Of a stretch of 64,000 nt of DNA, positions 25,254-35,415 are shown piece after piece. A program made the translations under genes and the position numbers. The stretch is from assembly GCA_900542165.1 (NCBI GenBank), contig UQMM01000001.1, positions 62,001-126,000 of the forward strand, read 5' to 3'. The stretch's first letter is position 1. Each line of letters begins with the position of its first letter. Source of the stretch: an uncultured Collinsella sp. (GTDB lineage: Bacteria; Actinomycetota; Coriobacteriia; Coriobacteriales; Coriobacteriaceae). Under the pieces are notes generated by a model. That model saw only the letters and a program-made list of their open reading frames with translations, was not told the DNA's origin and did no database searches.

Positions 25254-26261
25254 ATGCTGTTCGATGTTTGGGGTAGCGATACCCTTATCCACTGGGCCGG
25301 CTGGGCCATGGTCTTTATCGGCCTGATCGTGCTCAACGAGGTCGGCCGCCGCACCAAGCTGGGCGCGGCAATCATCTTTGGCGTGGCTCCGCTGGCCATG
25401 ACCATCTACTGCGTCGCCATCGCCATTGGCGTCTCGCAGGGTGCCGAGTGGGCGCTCACCAACCCCACCCATGTGTACCAGAACAGCTGGTTCCACTACG
25501 CCAAGGTATACGCGGCGCTCGCCGGTTGCTGGGGCTTCATTGCCATTAAGTACCAGTGGGGAAAGATCGGCAAGGCGCATTGGTTCCGCGCGTGGCCGTT
25601 TGTGATCGTCGCCATCAACATCATGATTGCCGTCGTATCCGACTTCGAGAGCGCCTATCACTTCTTTGTCCTGGGCGAGTCCACCTGGGTCACCTCCGAG
25701 GGCGCCACGCAGCTGGCCGGCTGGAACAACGTGTTCAACGGCATCGCGGGCATCATCAACATCTTCTGCATGACCGGTTGGTGGAGCGTCTACGCCTCCG
25801 AGGATCAGACCGATATGCTGTGGCCCGATATGACCTGGGTCTACATCATCGCCTACGATATCTGGAACTTCTGCTACACCTACAACTGCCTGCCCACCCA
25901 CTCCTGGTTCTGCGGCTTTGCGCTGCTGCTGGCGCCCACCGTCGCCGCCTTTATCTGGAACAAGGGCGGCTGGATCCAGAACCGCGCCTTTACGCTGGCC
26001 ATTTGGTGCATGTTTGCCCAGGTATTCCCCTACTTCCAGGAGGAGTCCATCTTTGTGACCCACTCCACGCTCGACCCCGGCGCCGCTACCGCGGTCTCGA
26101 TCGCCGCACTGGTCGCCAACGTCGCCGCGATCATCTACATCGCCTACCGTGCCAAGAAGCTCGGCCGCAATCCCTACAAGCAGGATGTCTTTGAGGGCAC
26201 CAGCGATTGGGAGAAGGCTACCGCTCGCCGCGCCAAGGTGGATTACGCACACGCCGAGTAA
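25254..26261 (+). CDS. Polytopic membrane protein, probably DUF5692 family
   Basis: 335 residues with about nine hydrophobic segments. Very rich in Trp (WGSDTLIHWAGWAMVFIGLI at the N-terminus, NNVFNGIAGIINIFCMTGWW, DMTWVYIIAYDIWNFCYTYN) and with conserved-looking His/Asp/Cys between helices. The cytoplasmic C-terminal tail is basic (GRNPYKQDVFEG...). GGAGAG precedes the ATG. The family name is from memory of similar Coriobacteriia proteins; no function is known to me. Position after the TetR gene and before a terminator suggests a two-gene unit, possibly a transporter or redox membrane protein under TetR control. Confidence 0.6.
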   Translation: MLFDVWGSDTLIHWAGWAMVFIGLIVLNEVGRRTKLGAAIIFGVAPLAMTIYCVAIAIGVSQGAEWALTNPTHVYQNSWFHYAKVYAALAGCWGFIAIKYQWGKIGKAHWFRAWPFVIVAINIMIAVVSDFESAYHFFVLGESTWVTSEGATQLAGWNNVFNGIAGIINIFCMTGWWSVYASEDQTDMLWPDMTWVYIIAYDIWNFCYTYNCLPTHSWFCGFALLLAPTVAAFIWNKGGWIQNRAFTLAIWCMFAQVFPYFQEESIFVTHSTLDPGAATAVSIAALVANVAAIIYIAYRAKKLGRNPYKQDVFEGTSDWEKATARRAKVDYAHAE

Positions 26262-26332
26262 CGCGCCCGGCGCAGACATCGCTTGAGCACGAAGCAGCAT
26301 AGCCGGCTCCGCGCAACTCAACGCATTGTAGA

Positions 26333-26372
26333 GCCCCCGGAATGTGATTCGTTCGCGTTCCGGGGGCCTTTT
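26333..26372 (+). terminator. Terminator after the TetR/membrane-protein unit
   Basis: Perfect 10-bp GC-rich stem (26333-26342 with 26358-26367), then cttttg. Confidence 0.8.
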
Positions 26373-26494
26373 GCCGCCGCGAGGATGCGGCCGAACGATG
26401 CGCTCAGGTTAAATCGGATCTTATATTTCGCACGCGCTTTATATGGCTCCATTTTTGGGTACAGTGTTGTCCCGATATTGAGCTTGGGGGATGT

Positions 26495-27991
26495 ATGAAT
26501 GATGAGACGATGGGCCAAGAGGATGCGGCCCAAGATGCAGAAGCTTGCGCTGAGGCCTTGGAGAGCTTAGACCGGATTTCACTCGATGAGATTGCGTTTG
26601 ACGATTCGGGCGTTGATGTGCAGGATGAGTCGGAAGCCGAGGCGCAGTCCGATGATCAGGATGCAGACGACGTTGAACCTGCCGAAGATAAGACAGATCA
26701 CGAAGACACCGAATGCGAGGCCGACGACCAGCCCGAATCCGACACGAGCGAGGAAACCGTCTTGCTCGACAGCTTGCCGGCCGAGGATTCGCTGACTCGC
26801 GAGCTTCCTGGCCTGGGTTCCGCACCAGCCGTGGACGAGACCATCGCCATGGGCGATATCCCCCTACCGTCCGTTCCCTCAGCACGCGAGGCCGAGGTTC
26901 GCCATCGCAAGATGTCGCCCAAGCGCCGCAATCTGATGGTCGCCGGTGTCGTGGCCGTCGCGCTCGTCGCCGGCGGCGCAGGCTATGCCGCCTGGAACGG
27001 ATATCAGCAAGAGCAGGCTGCCGCTGTCGCCGCCAATGCCCACACGATGATGTCAGTGCAGATTGGCGTGCATGCCGCGGGCCTCGACTGTTCTACCGGC
27101 TCCAAGATTCCCGTACAGGTGAGCGGCCAGGACGCTGATGGCTCCTCCGTGAGCGAAACGCTCTATGTTGACGAGCACGGCCGCGGCATCAAACTGCTGC
27201 CTGGCGATTACACGCTCTCCATCGCTGCCTCCCCCATCGCGGCCGACGGCACCATCTATACCGTCCCGACCACCAAGACGCAGGTCACCGTTAAGAGCGA
27301 TGGACAGGATCTAAGTGCCCAGGCCACCTTTAAGCTCAAGGTGCCTTCGGCCGACACGGTGACTGACGACCAGATCGATGCCGCCGCCAAGTATGCCGAA
27401 GAGGGCGGTGCGAGCTCCGCCGCGGCTGCCAAAGTGCTCCAGCAGGCAGCAACCGCACGGCGCGACGCCGCCGTCAATGCCGTGAGCGCTCAAAAGGCAC
27501 AGGCATCCCGTGATGCTGACGCTCGCCACAAGGCAACCGACCTCTACCAGCTCGATATCCCCGTCGAGTGGTACGGCAAGGTCGAGACTTGGCAAAATGG
27601 CAGCACGCTATGCATCTATCTTGCCGGCGACAGCGATACGCCGATCGTGACGCTCGTCGCGGTGCGCGAGGGCGAGAGCTTTACGCCCGATGAGGGCGAT
27701 GCGGTTTTGGGTGCGGCCAACCTAGGCAACGGTTATACCGTCTACGCCAGCGGCCCCGTCTATCCGTACGTGGTGCCCCAGACCATCAACGGACGGACGC
27801 AGAATCCCGTGTCGACCTACCCCATGGACACGGCCATTGAGCTTGTCGAGCTCACGACTGGCAACCGCTACACCTATAGCCAGATCAAGAACGTACTGGT
27901 CGGTAAAGACGGCAAGGCCGACGCTGCGACCAAGCTCGAGACCGACTACCTCGCGCAGATCCTGCTGCCGAGCATCAAAGCCCAGGACTAG
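26495..27991 (+). CDS. Membrane-anchored hypothetical protein with acidic cytoplasmic domain
   Basis: 498 residues, no recognised family. The first about 140 residues are highly acidic and Gln/Asp/Glu-rich. A basic KMSPKRRNLM precedes one membrane helix (MVAGVVAVALVAGGAGYAAW, about 148-168). The rest is outside the membrane: a beta-rich segment with LLPGDYTLSIAASPIAADGT resembling PEGA-type repeats, an Ala-rich helical stretch (AAAKVLQQAATARRDAAVNA), and a C-terminal domain with WQNGSTLCIYLAGDSDTPI. The layout resembles anchored surface or envelope-sensing proteins of Coriobacteriia. Its stop overlaps the stop of the small convergent gene. Confidence 0.75.
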   Translation: MNDETMGQEDAAQDAEACAEALESLDRISLDEIAFDDSGVDVQDESEAEAQSDDQDADDVEPAEDKTDHEDTECEADDQPESDTSEETVLLDSLPAEDSLTRELPGLGSAPAVDETIAMGDIPLPSVPSAREAEVRHRKMSPKRRNLMVAGVVAVALVAGGAGYAAWNGYQQEQAAAVAANAHTMMSVQIGVHAAGLDCSTGSKIPVQVSGQDADGSSVSETLYVDEHGRGIKLLPGDYTLSIAASPIAADGTIYTVPTTKTQVTVKSDGQDLSAQATFKLKVPSADTVTDDQIDAAAKYAEEGGASSAAAAKVLQQAATARRDAAVNAVSAQKAQASRDADARHKATDLYQLDIPVEWYGKVETWQNGSTLCIYLAGDSDTPIVTLVAVREGESFTPDEGDAVLGAANLGNGYTVYASGPVYPYVVPQTINGRTQNPVSTYPMDTAIELVELTTGNRYTYSQIKNVLVGKDGKADAATKLETDYLAQILLPSIKAQD

Positions 27992-28161
27992 CGCCAGGGG
28001 TCGGCTTCGAACATTGGCTCGCGCTCGGGGCGACGGTCGCTGTAGGGATCGTAACCGTCATCGTCCTCGTTCTCGGCGCGAATGTAGGGGTCGCGCGGCT
28101 TGGGCGCCGGTTTGGACGTGGGCTTGGGCGCCGGCGCACTTGTTTTGATCTCGTCTTTCAT
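27988..28161 (-). CDS. Small hypothetical protein, Pro/Lys then Asp/Arg-rich
   Basis: 57 residues: MKDEIKTSAPAPKPTSKPAP, then an acidic/arginine C-terminus ending EADPWR. The ATG at 28161 has AGGAG eight bases upstream; earlier in-frame starts (to 28233) lie in the clpB terminator. Convergent with the previous gene, sharing its stop region (4 bp overlap). Low complexity and probably unstructured; the good ribosome site is the main support. Confidence 0.55.
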   Translation of the reverse strand: MKDEIKTSAPAPKPTSKPAPKPRDPYIRAENEDDDGYDPYSDRRPEREPMFEADPWR

Positions 28162-28211
28162 CTGCATATCTCCTTGCCATGTACTCATGCTCAACATCAA
28201 CGATTGTCGCA

Positions 28212-28250
28212 CGAAAAAGGGCGGCGGACCCAATTGGATCCGCCGCCCTT
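28212..28250 (-). terminator. Terminator of clpB
   Basis: Perfect 12-bp stem (28250-28239 with 28228-28217) read on the minus strand, then TTT; it lies 45 bp after the clpB stop. Confidence 0.8.
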
Positions 28251-28294
28251 GGCATTTAGAGACGGCTGGCAGATTTTAAGGCATGGCCCAAAAT

Positions 28295-30922
28295 CTACTC
28301 GGCGTCGGGAACCTCGTAGGTGGCCGCCGGCGTGTTGTCGCACACGACGGTAAAGCCGCCGTCCTTGTCGACATCGACCGTCACCTGATCGCCCTCGCGC
28401 ACCGTGCCGTCGATGATGGCGGCGGCGATGGCATCCACGACCTCGCGCTGCACCAAACGCTTGAGCGGACGGGCGCCAAAGACCGGGTCCAGGCCGCCCA
28501 CAGCAAGCATCTGCTTGGCCGCCGGGGTAATGGCAAGCGTCATGCGCTCCTTAGCCAGACGCGCGCGGACATCGGCGAGCTGAATATCGACGATCTTTTC
28601 GATCTGCGCCATGCCGAGCGGATGGAACACCACGATATCGTCGATACGGTTGAGAAACTCGGGACGGAAGGTCTGAGCCATGGCCGCGTCGACCTGATGA
28701 CGCATCTCCTCCTCGTCCTTGCCCGAAAGCTCGGCGATAGCCTTAGAGCCCACGTTGCTCGTCATGATGATGATCGTGTTCTTGAAGGACACCTGGCGAC
28801 CCTGGCCGTCGGTCAGACGGCCGTCATCGAGCACCTGCAACAGCACGTTGAATACATCCGGGTGAGCCTTCTCCATCTCGTCGAGCAAGATCACGGAATA
28901 CGGACGACGGCGCACGGCCTCGGTAAGCTGGCCGCCCTCGTCGTAGCCCACGTATCCCGGGGGCGCGCCGATCAGACGTTGGACGCTGAACTTCTCCATG
29001 TACTCGGACATGTCGATACGCACGAGCGCGCGCTCGTCATCGAACAGGCACTCGGCCAGCGCCTTGGCGAGCTCGGTCTTGCCCACGCCGGTGGGGCCTA
29101 GGAAGAAGAAGCTGCCGATGGGCTTGTCCGGATCGGAGAGGCCCGCACGGCTACGGCGTACGGCTGCGGCAACGGCGGAGACAGCCTCGTCCTGACCAAT
29201 GACGCGCTTATGCAGCTCGCCCTCCAGGCCCTTCAGCTTGTCGAGCTCGCCCTGCATCATCTTGGACACGGGCACGCCGGTCCAAGCGCTCACGACCTCG
29301 GCGATCTCATCGGAGGTCACCTGTTCGTTGAGGCCCTCGCCGTCCTGCTGCTTTTGCGCCTCGAGCGCGGCCTCGGAATCCTGAATCTGCTGCTGCAGGC
29401 CCGGAATCACGGAGTAGCGCAGCTCGGACGCACGGCCCAAATCGCCGTTGCGCGTCGCACGCTCCTCCTCGCTCTTTGCCTCGTCGAGCTTGCCCTTGAG
29501 CTCCTGCACGTGGTCGATAGCATTCTTTTGGTTGAGCCAGCCGGCCTTTTGCACGTTAAGCTTTTCTTGGACCTCAGCGATCTCTTGGCGCAGAGCCTCC
29601 AGACGCTCCTTGGAGGCGTCGTCGGTCTCCTTCATGAGCGCCTGCTCCTCGATCTGCAGCTGGGTGAGCTGACGCGTGGTGGCGTCGATCTCGACCGGCA
29701 TGCTGTCGAGCTCCATGCGCAGGCGGCTTGCGGCCTCATCGACCAGGTCGATGGCCTTGTCGGGCAGGAAGCGGTCGGCGATGTAGCGATCGGAAAGGTC
29801 GGCGGCAGCCACGAGCGCGCTATCGGTGATGTGCACGCCGTGGAAGATCTCGTACTTCTCCTTCAGACCACGCAGGATCGAAATGGTGTCCTCGACGGTA
29901 GGCTCGCTCACCATAACGGTCTGGAAACGACGGGCGAGCGCCGCGTCCTTCTCGATGTACTTGCGGTATTCGTCGAGCGTGGTCGCGCCGATCGCGTGCA
30001 GGTCGCCACGGGCGAGCGCCGGCTTGAGGATGTTGCCGGCGTCCATGGAGCCCTCGGTGGCACCCGCACCCACGATGGTATGGAGCTCATCGATGAACAG
30101 GATGACCTTGCCTTCGGACTTTTGGACTTCCTTGAGCACGGCCTTCAAGCGGTCCTCGAACTCACCGCGGTACTTGGCGCCGGCGACCAGCGCGCTCATG
30201 TCGAGCTCGATAAGGTCGCGGTCGCGCAGGGTGCTCGGTACGTCGCCGGCCACGATTCGCTGGGCGATACCTTCGACGATGGCTGTCTTGCCTACGCCCG
30301 GCTCGCCAATGAGCACGGGATTGTTCTTGGTGCGGCGGGACAGAACCTGGATGGTACGGCGAATCTCGTCGGTACGACCGATGACCGGGTCGAGCTTGCC
30401 GGCACGGGCGAGGTCGCAGATGTTGCGACCGTACTGCTCCAGTGCCTCAAACTGGGTCTTGTCCTCGGCAGATGTCACGCGGTCATCGCCGCGCAGCTCC
30501 TCGTAGACCTGCTCGATGCGCTCCTTGGTAACGCCGGCATCGCGCAGAACGCGGCCCGCCTCGCCCTTGTCCTCGGCAAGTGCCATCAGCAGATGCTCGG
30601 TCACCACAAAGCTGTCGCCCATCTTGGTGGCCTTCTTCTCGGCCTTCTCGATGACGCGGACGAGCTCATTGGACAGGCCCATCTGCTGGCCCTCGCCCGA
30701 AACCTTGGGCGCGTGGTCGATGGCATCCTGTGTGGAGCGTGCAAGCTGAGCCGGGTCGGCGCCGATGCGCTCGATGATCACGGAGATATTGCGCTCGCCG
30801 GCACCGAGCAGGGCGGACAGCAGGTGAATCGGCTCCACCGCGCCGGCCTGCGCGTCGGCAGCCGTGCTCATGGCGGTCTGCAGTGCCTCGCGCGACGTCA
30901 TTGCTAGCTTATCGATTCTCAT
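28295..30922 (-). CDS. clpB: ClpB disaggregase
   Basis: Hsp100 ATP-dependent disaggregase that works with DnaK to rescue aggregated proteins. 875 residues. Clp-N repeat domain (1-145), first AAA+ with Walker [14 protein letters not shown] near 205, the coiled-coil middle domain (about 400-530, rich in Glu/Lys/Gln), second AAA+ with [16 protein letters not shown] near 610, and the C-terminal small domain ([13 protein letters not shown]). AGAGAGG precedes the ATG. Transcribed alone; its upstream region carries the same 27-bp motif as dnaK, so HspR control is likely. Confidence 0.98.
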   Translation of the reverse strand: MRIDKLAMTSREALQTAMSTAADAQAGAVEPIHLLSALLGAGERNISVIIERIGADPAQLARSTQDAIDHAPKVSGEGQQMGLSNELVRVIEKAEKKATKMGDSFVVTEHLLMALAEDKGEAGRVLRDAGVTKERIEQVYEELRGDDRVTSAEDKTQFEALEQYGRNICDLARAGKLDPVIGRTDEIRRTIQVLSRRTKNNPVLIGEPGVGKTAIVEGIAQRIVAGDVPSTLRDRDLIELDMSALVAGAKYRGEFEDRLKAVLKEVQKSEGKVILFIDELHTIVGAGATEGSMDAGNILKPALARGDLHAIGATTLDEYRKYIEKDAALARRFQTVMVSEPTVEDTISILRGLKEKYEIFHGVHITDSALVAAADLSDRYIADRFLPDKAIDLVDEAASRLRMELDSMPVEIDATTRQLTQLQIEEQALMKETDDASKERLEALRQEIAEVQEKLNVQKAGWLNQKNAIDHVQELKGKLDEAKSEEERATRNGDLGRASELRYSVIPGLQQQIQDSEAALEAQKQQDGEGLNEQVTSDEIAEVVSAWTGVPVSKMMQGELDKLKGLEGELHKRVIGQDEAVSAVAAAVRRSRAGLSDPDKPIGSFFFLGPTGVGKTELAKALAECLFDDERALVRIDMSEYMEKFSVQRLIGAPPGYVGYDEGGQLTEAVRRRPYSVILLDEMEKAHPDVFNVLLQVLDDGRLTDGQGRQVSFKNTIIIMTSNVGSKAIAELSGKDEEEMRHQVDAAMAQTFRPEFLNRIDDIVVFHPLGMAQIEKIVDIQLADVRARLAKERMTLAITPAAKQMLAVGGLDPVFGARPLKRLVQREVVDAIAAAIIDGTVREGDQVTVDVDKDGGFTVVCDNTPAATYEVPDAE

Positions 30923-31000
30923 GGAATCACCTCTCTTGGGGCGGCCGCCCTACGGGGCGGCTTCACGTTGTTCGAGAAGTATTGTTGCCAGCTTTGCTCG

Positions 31001-31038
31001 ATCTTATACACAAATCTAAGTCTCTATATATAAGATTT
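31001..31038 (-). promoter_or_regulatory. clpB promoter with 27-bp HspR-type motif
   Basis: 31012-31038 reads AAATCTAAGTC, 9 variable bases, AAGATTT, the same architecture and length as 39965-39991 upstream of dnaK. A third half-site ATCTTATA is at 31001-31008, overlapping a minus-strand TATAAG -10-like box (31008-31003). Confidence 0.65.
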
Positions 31039-31069
31039 TCTGAGTGCTCTCATGACATGGAAAATCACC

Positions 31070-31386
31070 ACAAAGGGGACAGGCGCACTCACCCGCTGCG
31101 GCCTCATCCCCTTACTATCTCAATCTGTAACATCTAGCGACTGTTTATGGCTCCAGATGTTACAAATCAAGATGAAATGACCAGCGGCGCCCGTTCGTCT
31201 CAATCTGTAACATCTACTCGGCAAATTAGGGTCTAACTGTTACAGATCGAGACAAACCAAGAACCACCACAAAGGTGCCCGTCCCCTTTGTGGTGGTCCA
31301 GAGAAGAATCAGCCCCGATTAAAAGAGGCGACATCAAGCCCAGTCTACGTTTGGCGATCCCAAGACCCAACGAGAACGCAGCGATG
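31070..31386. repeat. Left copy of a duplicated palindromic intergenic block
   Basis: Contains two long dyads built from ATCTGTAACATCT and its complement (31117-31135 with 31155-31173; 31197-31215 with 31238-31253) and a 13-bp hairpin with CACCACAAAGG arms (31264-31298). The block ends AAGACCCAACGAGAACGCAG. The same succession recurs at 32405-32711. Confidence 0.8.
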
Positions 31387-31746
31387 GAATCGAGAACCGA
31401 CAATAGTCCGTTCGCACAGATAGAGGCGGAGATTCAAGGTCAGAGCCCGGCTTAAACGGCTTAGCTATCGCACGCCACAATGTTCTCGTCGTCCTCCCTA
31501 TCGTATTTATAGTGCTTATAGTGAAAATAGCGAGTTTAGTGAGAATAGTATCGCTCAAGACTCGTGGACTCAATTATTGACCTCCCGCCCAGAATGAGTG
31601 GGGCAATTATTTCTATTAGAGGTCAAATCGAAGCCCAATAGGGCCTTTTAGCCCTCTCATTCCGGGCGGTCGCTTTCTTTTGAATATTGTCGTAAGCTTG
31701 TATCATTTATCTTAATGATTGCATATTGCATGAGAGGTGCCCCACC
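31387..31746. other. Upstream region of the small membrane protein gene
   Basis: 360 bp without a convincing gene. An 11-bp GC-type inverted repeat is not obvious; 31586-31670 holds a loose inverted repeat around TCCCGCCCAGAATGAGTGGG and the complement-like CTCTCATTCCGGGCGG, which may be a terminator or a repeat. The last 60 bp are AT-rich and suitable for a plus-strand promoter. Confidence 0.3.
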
Positions 31747-32394
31747 GTGAAACGCTCCACCTATATCGGCCTGCTCGTCTTAGCGTTTGCAATTACCGCA
31801 GTCGGCGTGGGCATTATCTATCTCGCATTTCTCCCTGCCTCGGCAACGCAGGCGGCGATTGAAACCGTAAGCTACCCCATCGAAATCCTCACCGATATCG
31901 TCAAACCCGATTCAGTCACCGTCGATTTCGACGGTACGCCCGCAGCGCTTGGGGTCAGTAACTATCCCCGAATCGAACTTGGAGCCACGCGCTATACCCA
32001 AGATGAGCAGCTTATCGGCAAGGCAACCAGTTTACTCAAAGGCAAGACGTTTAAGCGATGGTACGGCGCCGCAATATATCGAGCCAAGAAAGGCCAAATG
32101 AATGGCGGGTATTATTCGACCCTTGAACTCGATGCGGCAAACGGGAGCAGACTGTGCAACGTTTCATACGACCCCGGCTACGTGGACAACGAAGGGCCGG
32201 GAGTCTATATCTCGGATGGCAACGTGATCTACGTCATGGAAGGCGACCAGACGGCAGTCGTCGATTTTATGGATCGGTGTACCGAGGATGCCTACGAACA
32301 AACTTGCGAGCCCGATCCACAGACAGCGCGCGACAGTGACTCAGCACGCACTTGGCTATTTGACGATGAAATAACCTGGGCTCCATCGAAATAA
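31747..32394 (+). CDS. Small membrane-anchored hypothetical protein
   Basis: 215 residues. Starts KRSTYIGLLVLAFAITAVGV, one N-terminal membrane helix, followed by an extracytoplasmic domain rich in Tyr, Gly and Asp (for example GGYYSTLELDAANGSRLCNV and VYISDGNVIYVMEGDQTAVV). Two Cys in the C-terminal part (DRCTEDAYEQTCEPD) could form a disulfide. GTG at 31747 has GAGAGG nine bases upstream; the TTG at 31726 has no such site. No family recognised. It stands alone between the two copies of a duplicated palindromic block, so it may have been acquired or amplified as a cassette. Confidence 0.7.
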   Translation: MKRSTYIGLLVLAFAITAVGVGIIYLAFLPASATQAAIETVSYPIEILTDIVKPDSVTVDFDGTPAALGVSNYPRIELGATRYTQDEQLIGKATSLLKGKTFKRWYGAAIYRAKKGQMNGGYYSTLELDAANGSRLCNVSYDPGYVDNEGPGVYISDGNVIYVMEGDQTAVVDFMDRCTEDAYEQTCEPDPQTARDSDSARTWLFDDEITWAPSK

Positions 32395-32404
32395 GGACCC
32401 GCCA

Positions 32405-32711
32405 GGCAGGCACCTTTGTGGTGGTTTCGGTTCCGATGTTCCACTGTCTCGATCTGTAACATCTAGCGGCCCTTTTCGATCCTAGATGTTACAGATCGAG
32501 ATGAAATGATCGGCGGCGATTGTTTGTCTCAATCTGTAACAGCCGCTCGTCAAATAGGGGCCCAGATGTTACAGGTCGAGACAAACGGAACCACCGCAAA
32601 GGCGCCTACCCCTTCATGGTGGTTTTCGACAAAAGAAGCCGCCCCGATAACAGAGGCGGCATCAAGCAAGTCTATTTATTAGCGTCCCTCAAGACCCAAC
32701 GAGAACGCAGA
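32405..32711. repeat. Right copy of the duplicated palindromic block
   Basis: Carries a perfect 20-bp dyad (32447-32466 with 32482-32501), a second dyad (32523-32541 with 32567-32585), and the same trailing sequence (AAGACCCAACGAGAACGCAG) as 31070-31386. Order and spacing of the sub-elements match the left copy. Confidence 0.8.
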
Positions 32712-32718
32712 AACGTAG

Positions 32719-32790
32719 CCCGGGGCTTACCCTTTCCCGAACGCGACCCTCGCGAAGCGCGTGAGCGGGCGGGAAAGGGTAAGCCCCGGG
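32719..32790. repeat. Perfect 20-bp hairpin after the aconitase-family gene
   Basis: Arms 32719-32738 and 32771-32790 are exact reverse complements; the 32-nt loop has its own ACGCG/CGCGT pairing. No T run, so probably a stabilising or Rho-blocking 3' structure rather than a classical terminator. Confidence 0.75.
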
Positions 32791-32806
32791 CGGACAATTA
32801 AGTGCG

Positions 32807-35227
32807 TTACTCGGCAGCGGCCTTGAACTTATTGTAGTTGATCAGGCAGCCAGCCTTGACGATGGCACGCTCCTCTGCCGTCATATCGGCAATGTAGAGC
32901 TCGATCTGCTCAACCGCACCGTCGGCACGCACCACGTAGGCGGCGATGTCCTTTAGGTCGTCATCGAGCGCAGCGCGAATCCCCGGCACGAAGACATAGT
33001 CGCCCACCTCAAAGTTGGGCTCGGCCTCCATCTGGAAGGGCACCATGCCCCAGTTCATCACGTTGGAGCGATAGCGCTTGGTGGCGTACTCGTGGACGAT
33101 GTTGGCCAGGCCGCCAATTACGCGCTGGCAGCTCGCGGCCTGCTCGCGGGCAGAACCGTCACCGGGCTTCTTGGCATAGAGCATCGAGCCGTACTCGGTC
33201 GCCTTGGCGTCGGCCGCGACACCCGCGCCGGCCAGCGCCTCAAACACACCGGCAAGCTCGGCATCGAGCGCCGCCAGGCCGCCCGCGGCCTCGCCGGCAA
33301 CGCGACGCTTCTCCACGGCATCGACCTCCTTGGAACGACCCACGTAGGCCGGGTCGCGGCGGCTCAGCGTAAACTCGGCCAGACCCAGCGGGTTGGAGCG
33401 GAAGGAGCTCGTCTCGCCCGAAGGAATGAGCTCGTCGGTCGTGGTGACCGGGTCCATGATCTTGGAGCACACCTTGAGCAGGATATCGTCGCCGAGGGGC
33501 TCCATCGCGGGCCACGGCTTGATGTTGGGGCCTTCGACCAGCTCGTCGGCAGGCTCGGCCTTGCCAAAGCCCCAGTACACGCGCTTTTTGTACGGCGCGT
33601 CGTCAAAGGTGCACTCACAGGCCTCGTCCCACGTCTCCTCGGGCAGGTCGGTCGCCGGCGTCAGGACGCCGCCGTTGGCAGCCGTCGCCGCAATGGAGCG
33701 GGCGTCCATCAGAGCCACGGCGCTCAGCTGGCCATTGCCCGGCTTGGAACCCTCGCGGTTGGGGAAATTGCGCGTGGTGTGGCGGATGGACAGGCCGTTG
33801 TTGGCAGGCGTGTCGCCGGCGCCAAAGCACGGGCCGCAGAACGCCGTGCGCACGATCGCGCCGGCCTCCATAAGGTCGTAGATGTAGCCACGGCGTGTAA
33901 GCTCGAGCGCCACGGGCTGGCTTGTGGGATAGACCGACAGCGAGAACTCGCCGCAGCCGGTGTTGGCGCCCTTGAGCACGCGGGCAGCCTGGACTACGGA
34001 GTCGTAGTTGCCGCCCGAGCAGCCGGCGATAACGCCCTGCTGCACGTGCAGCTTGCCGTCGACGATCTTGTCGAGCAGGCTAAAGTGCGTCTTGCCCTCG
34101 CCGATCTTGGCGGCCTCGAGCTCGACCTCATGCAGAATGTCCTCGAGGTTCTCGTTGAGCTCGTCGATCTCAAAGCCGTTGGAAGGATGGAACGGCAGCG
34201 CGATCATAGGCTTGATGCTCGACAGGTCGACCTCGACGCAGCCGTCGTAGTAGGCGACATCGGCGGGCTTGAGCTCGCGGTAGTCGTCGCCGCGGCCGTG
34301 CATGGTCAGAAACGCGTGCGCGTCCTCGTCGGTGGCCCAGATGCTCGACAGGCAAGTGGTCTCGGTGGTCATGACGTCGACGCCGTTGCGGTAGTCGGTC
34401 GTCATGCTCGCGATGCCCGGGCCCACAAACTCCATGACCTTGTTCTTGACGTAACCCTTGGCAAAGACGGCGCGGATGATGGCAAGCGCAACGTCGTGCG
34501 GGCCGACACCGGGACGCGGGGCACCCGTGAGGTAGATGGCAACGACGCCGGGATAGGCAACATCGTAGGTGTCACGCAGCAGCTGCTTTGCCAGCTCGCC
34601 ACCGCCCTCGCCCACGGCCATGGTGCCCAGAGCGCCGTAGCGGGTATGCGAGTCGGAACCCAGGATCATCTTGCCGCAACCGGCGAAGTTCTCACGCATA
34701 AAGGAGTGGATGACGGCGATGTGCGGCGGGACGAAGATGCCGCCGTACTTCTTGGCCGCCGAGAGGCCAAAGACGTGGTCGTCCTCGTTGATGGTGCCGC
34801 CCACGGCGCACAGCGAGTTGTGGCAGTTAGTGAGTACGTAAGGCAGCGGGAACTGCTCCATGCCCGAGGCGCGCGCCGTCTGGATGATGCCAACGAAGGT
34901 AATGTCGTGGCTCGCCATGGCGTCGAAGCGAATCTTGAGCGCCTCGGGGTTGCCGGACGTATTGTGTGCCTGGAGAATCGAATACGCGATGGTGCCGCGC
35001 TTGGCATCTTCGGGCGTCTGCGTAATACCGCGCTCGGCAGCCTCGGCCGCAGGCACAACCTCGCTGCCGCCGCGCAGGTAGATGCCGTCCTCGTACAGCT
35101 TGACCATACTGTCTCCCACTCTGCCCAAAAGATTTGGGCGCATAGCATACATTCGTTCAATATCGTGCCATAGAACGGTTGCGAGTGGGTTACGAATCTG
35201 CACGTTCACTTTATCTCGGTAAAGCAT
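32807..35227 (-). CDS. Aconitase-family hydratase (YbhJ/AcnA-like)
   Basis: 4Fe-4S hydro-lyase superfamily, 806 residues. Catalytic-domain features: [20 protein letters not shown], cluster cysteine in [12 protein letters not shown], and the pair [15 protein letters not shown]. The C-terminal swivel domain includes [14 protein letters not shown]. Closest in character to the monomeric aconitase-like proteins such as E. coli YbhJ; whether it isomerises citrate or another hydroxyacid is not readable. The ATG at 35227 has AAGGGGA eight bases upstream; longer in-frame extensions lack a site. Single gene, followed by a 20-bp hairpin. Confidence 0.8.
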   Translation of the reverse strand: MLYRDKVNVQIRNPLATVLWHDIERMYAMRPNLLGRVGDSMVKLYEDGIYLRGGSEVVPAAEAAERGITQTPEDAKRGTIAYSILQAHNTSGNPEALKIRFDAMASHDITFVGIIQTARASGMEQFPLPYVLTNCHNSLCAVGGTINEDDHVFGLSAAKKYGGIFVPPHIAVIHSFMRENFAGCGKMILGSDSHTRYGALGTMAVGEGGGELAKQLLRDTYDVAYPGVVAIYLTGAPRPGVGPHDVALAIIRAVFAKGYVKNKVMEFVGPGIASMTTDYRNGVDVMTTETTCLSSIWATDEDAHAFLTMHGRGDDYRELKPADVAYYDGCVEVDLSSIKPMIALPFHPSNGFEIDELNENLEDILHEVELEAAKIGEGKTHFSLLDKIVDGKLHVQQGVIAGCSGGNYDSVVQAARVLKGANTGCGEFSLSVYPTSQPVALELTRRGYIYDLMEAGAIVRTAFCGPCFGAGDTPANNGLSIRHTTRNFPNREGSKPGNGQLSAVALMDARSIAATAANGGVLTPATDLPEETWDEACECTFDDAPYKKRVYWGFGKAEPADELVEGPNIKPWPAMEPLGDDILLKVCSKIMDPVTTTDELIPSGETSSFRSNPLGLAEFTLSRRDPAYVGRSKEVDAVEKRRVAGEAAGGLAALDAELAGVFEALAGAGVAADAKATEYGSMLYAKKPGDGSAREQAASCQRVIGGLANIVHEYATKRYRSNVMNWGMVPFQMEAEPNFEVGDYVFVPGIRAALDDDLKDIAAYVVRADGAVEQIELYIADMTAEERAIVKAGCLINYNKFKAAAE

Positions 35228-35415
35228 AGAACGATCCCCTTGCATCACTCTCCTGACAAGGAGTGCCCCAAAGTGCCGGCACAAAAGGAACGTCCCCAAG
35301 TGCCAAGTGCCGCAAGAGCGTCCCTTTGGCTAGTCATTTAAGAACGTCCCCAATGACTACCAACGACTACCGCATCCGGAGCAAGGCAACGCCGCAGGCA
35401 GAGGACGGACAGCGA
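35228..35415. other. Intergenic region with imperfect dispersed repeat
   Basis: Holds copies of an AGGAACGTCCCC motif (35288-35299 and a related piece near 35343) separated by AAGTGCC repeats. Similar text recurs near 55320. No gene is seen. Confidence 0.45.

Noticed and set aside
29210..30907. Long open frame on the plus strand opposite clpB
   Set aside because: It mirrors the third-position GC pattern of clpB, has no ribosome site, and encodes low-complexity Leu/His/Gly-rich sequence.
31041..31049. GAGTGCTCT as half of a CIRCE element near clpB
   Set aside because: Only one half-site and no HrcA gene in the window; the 27-bp motif explains the region better.
31334..31573. 79-codon minus-strand frame in the repeat block
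   Set aside because: Built partly from the duplicated repeat, no ribosome site.
33092..35173. Long open frame opposite the aconitase-family gene
   Set aside because: Antisense shadow of a clear protein family with conserved cysteine motifs on the other strand.
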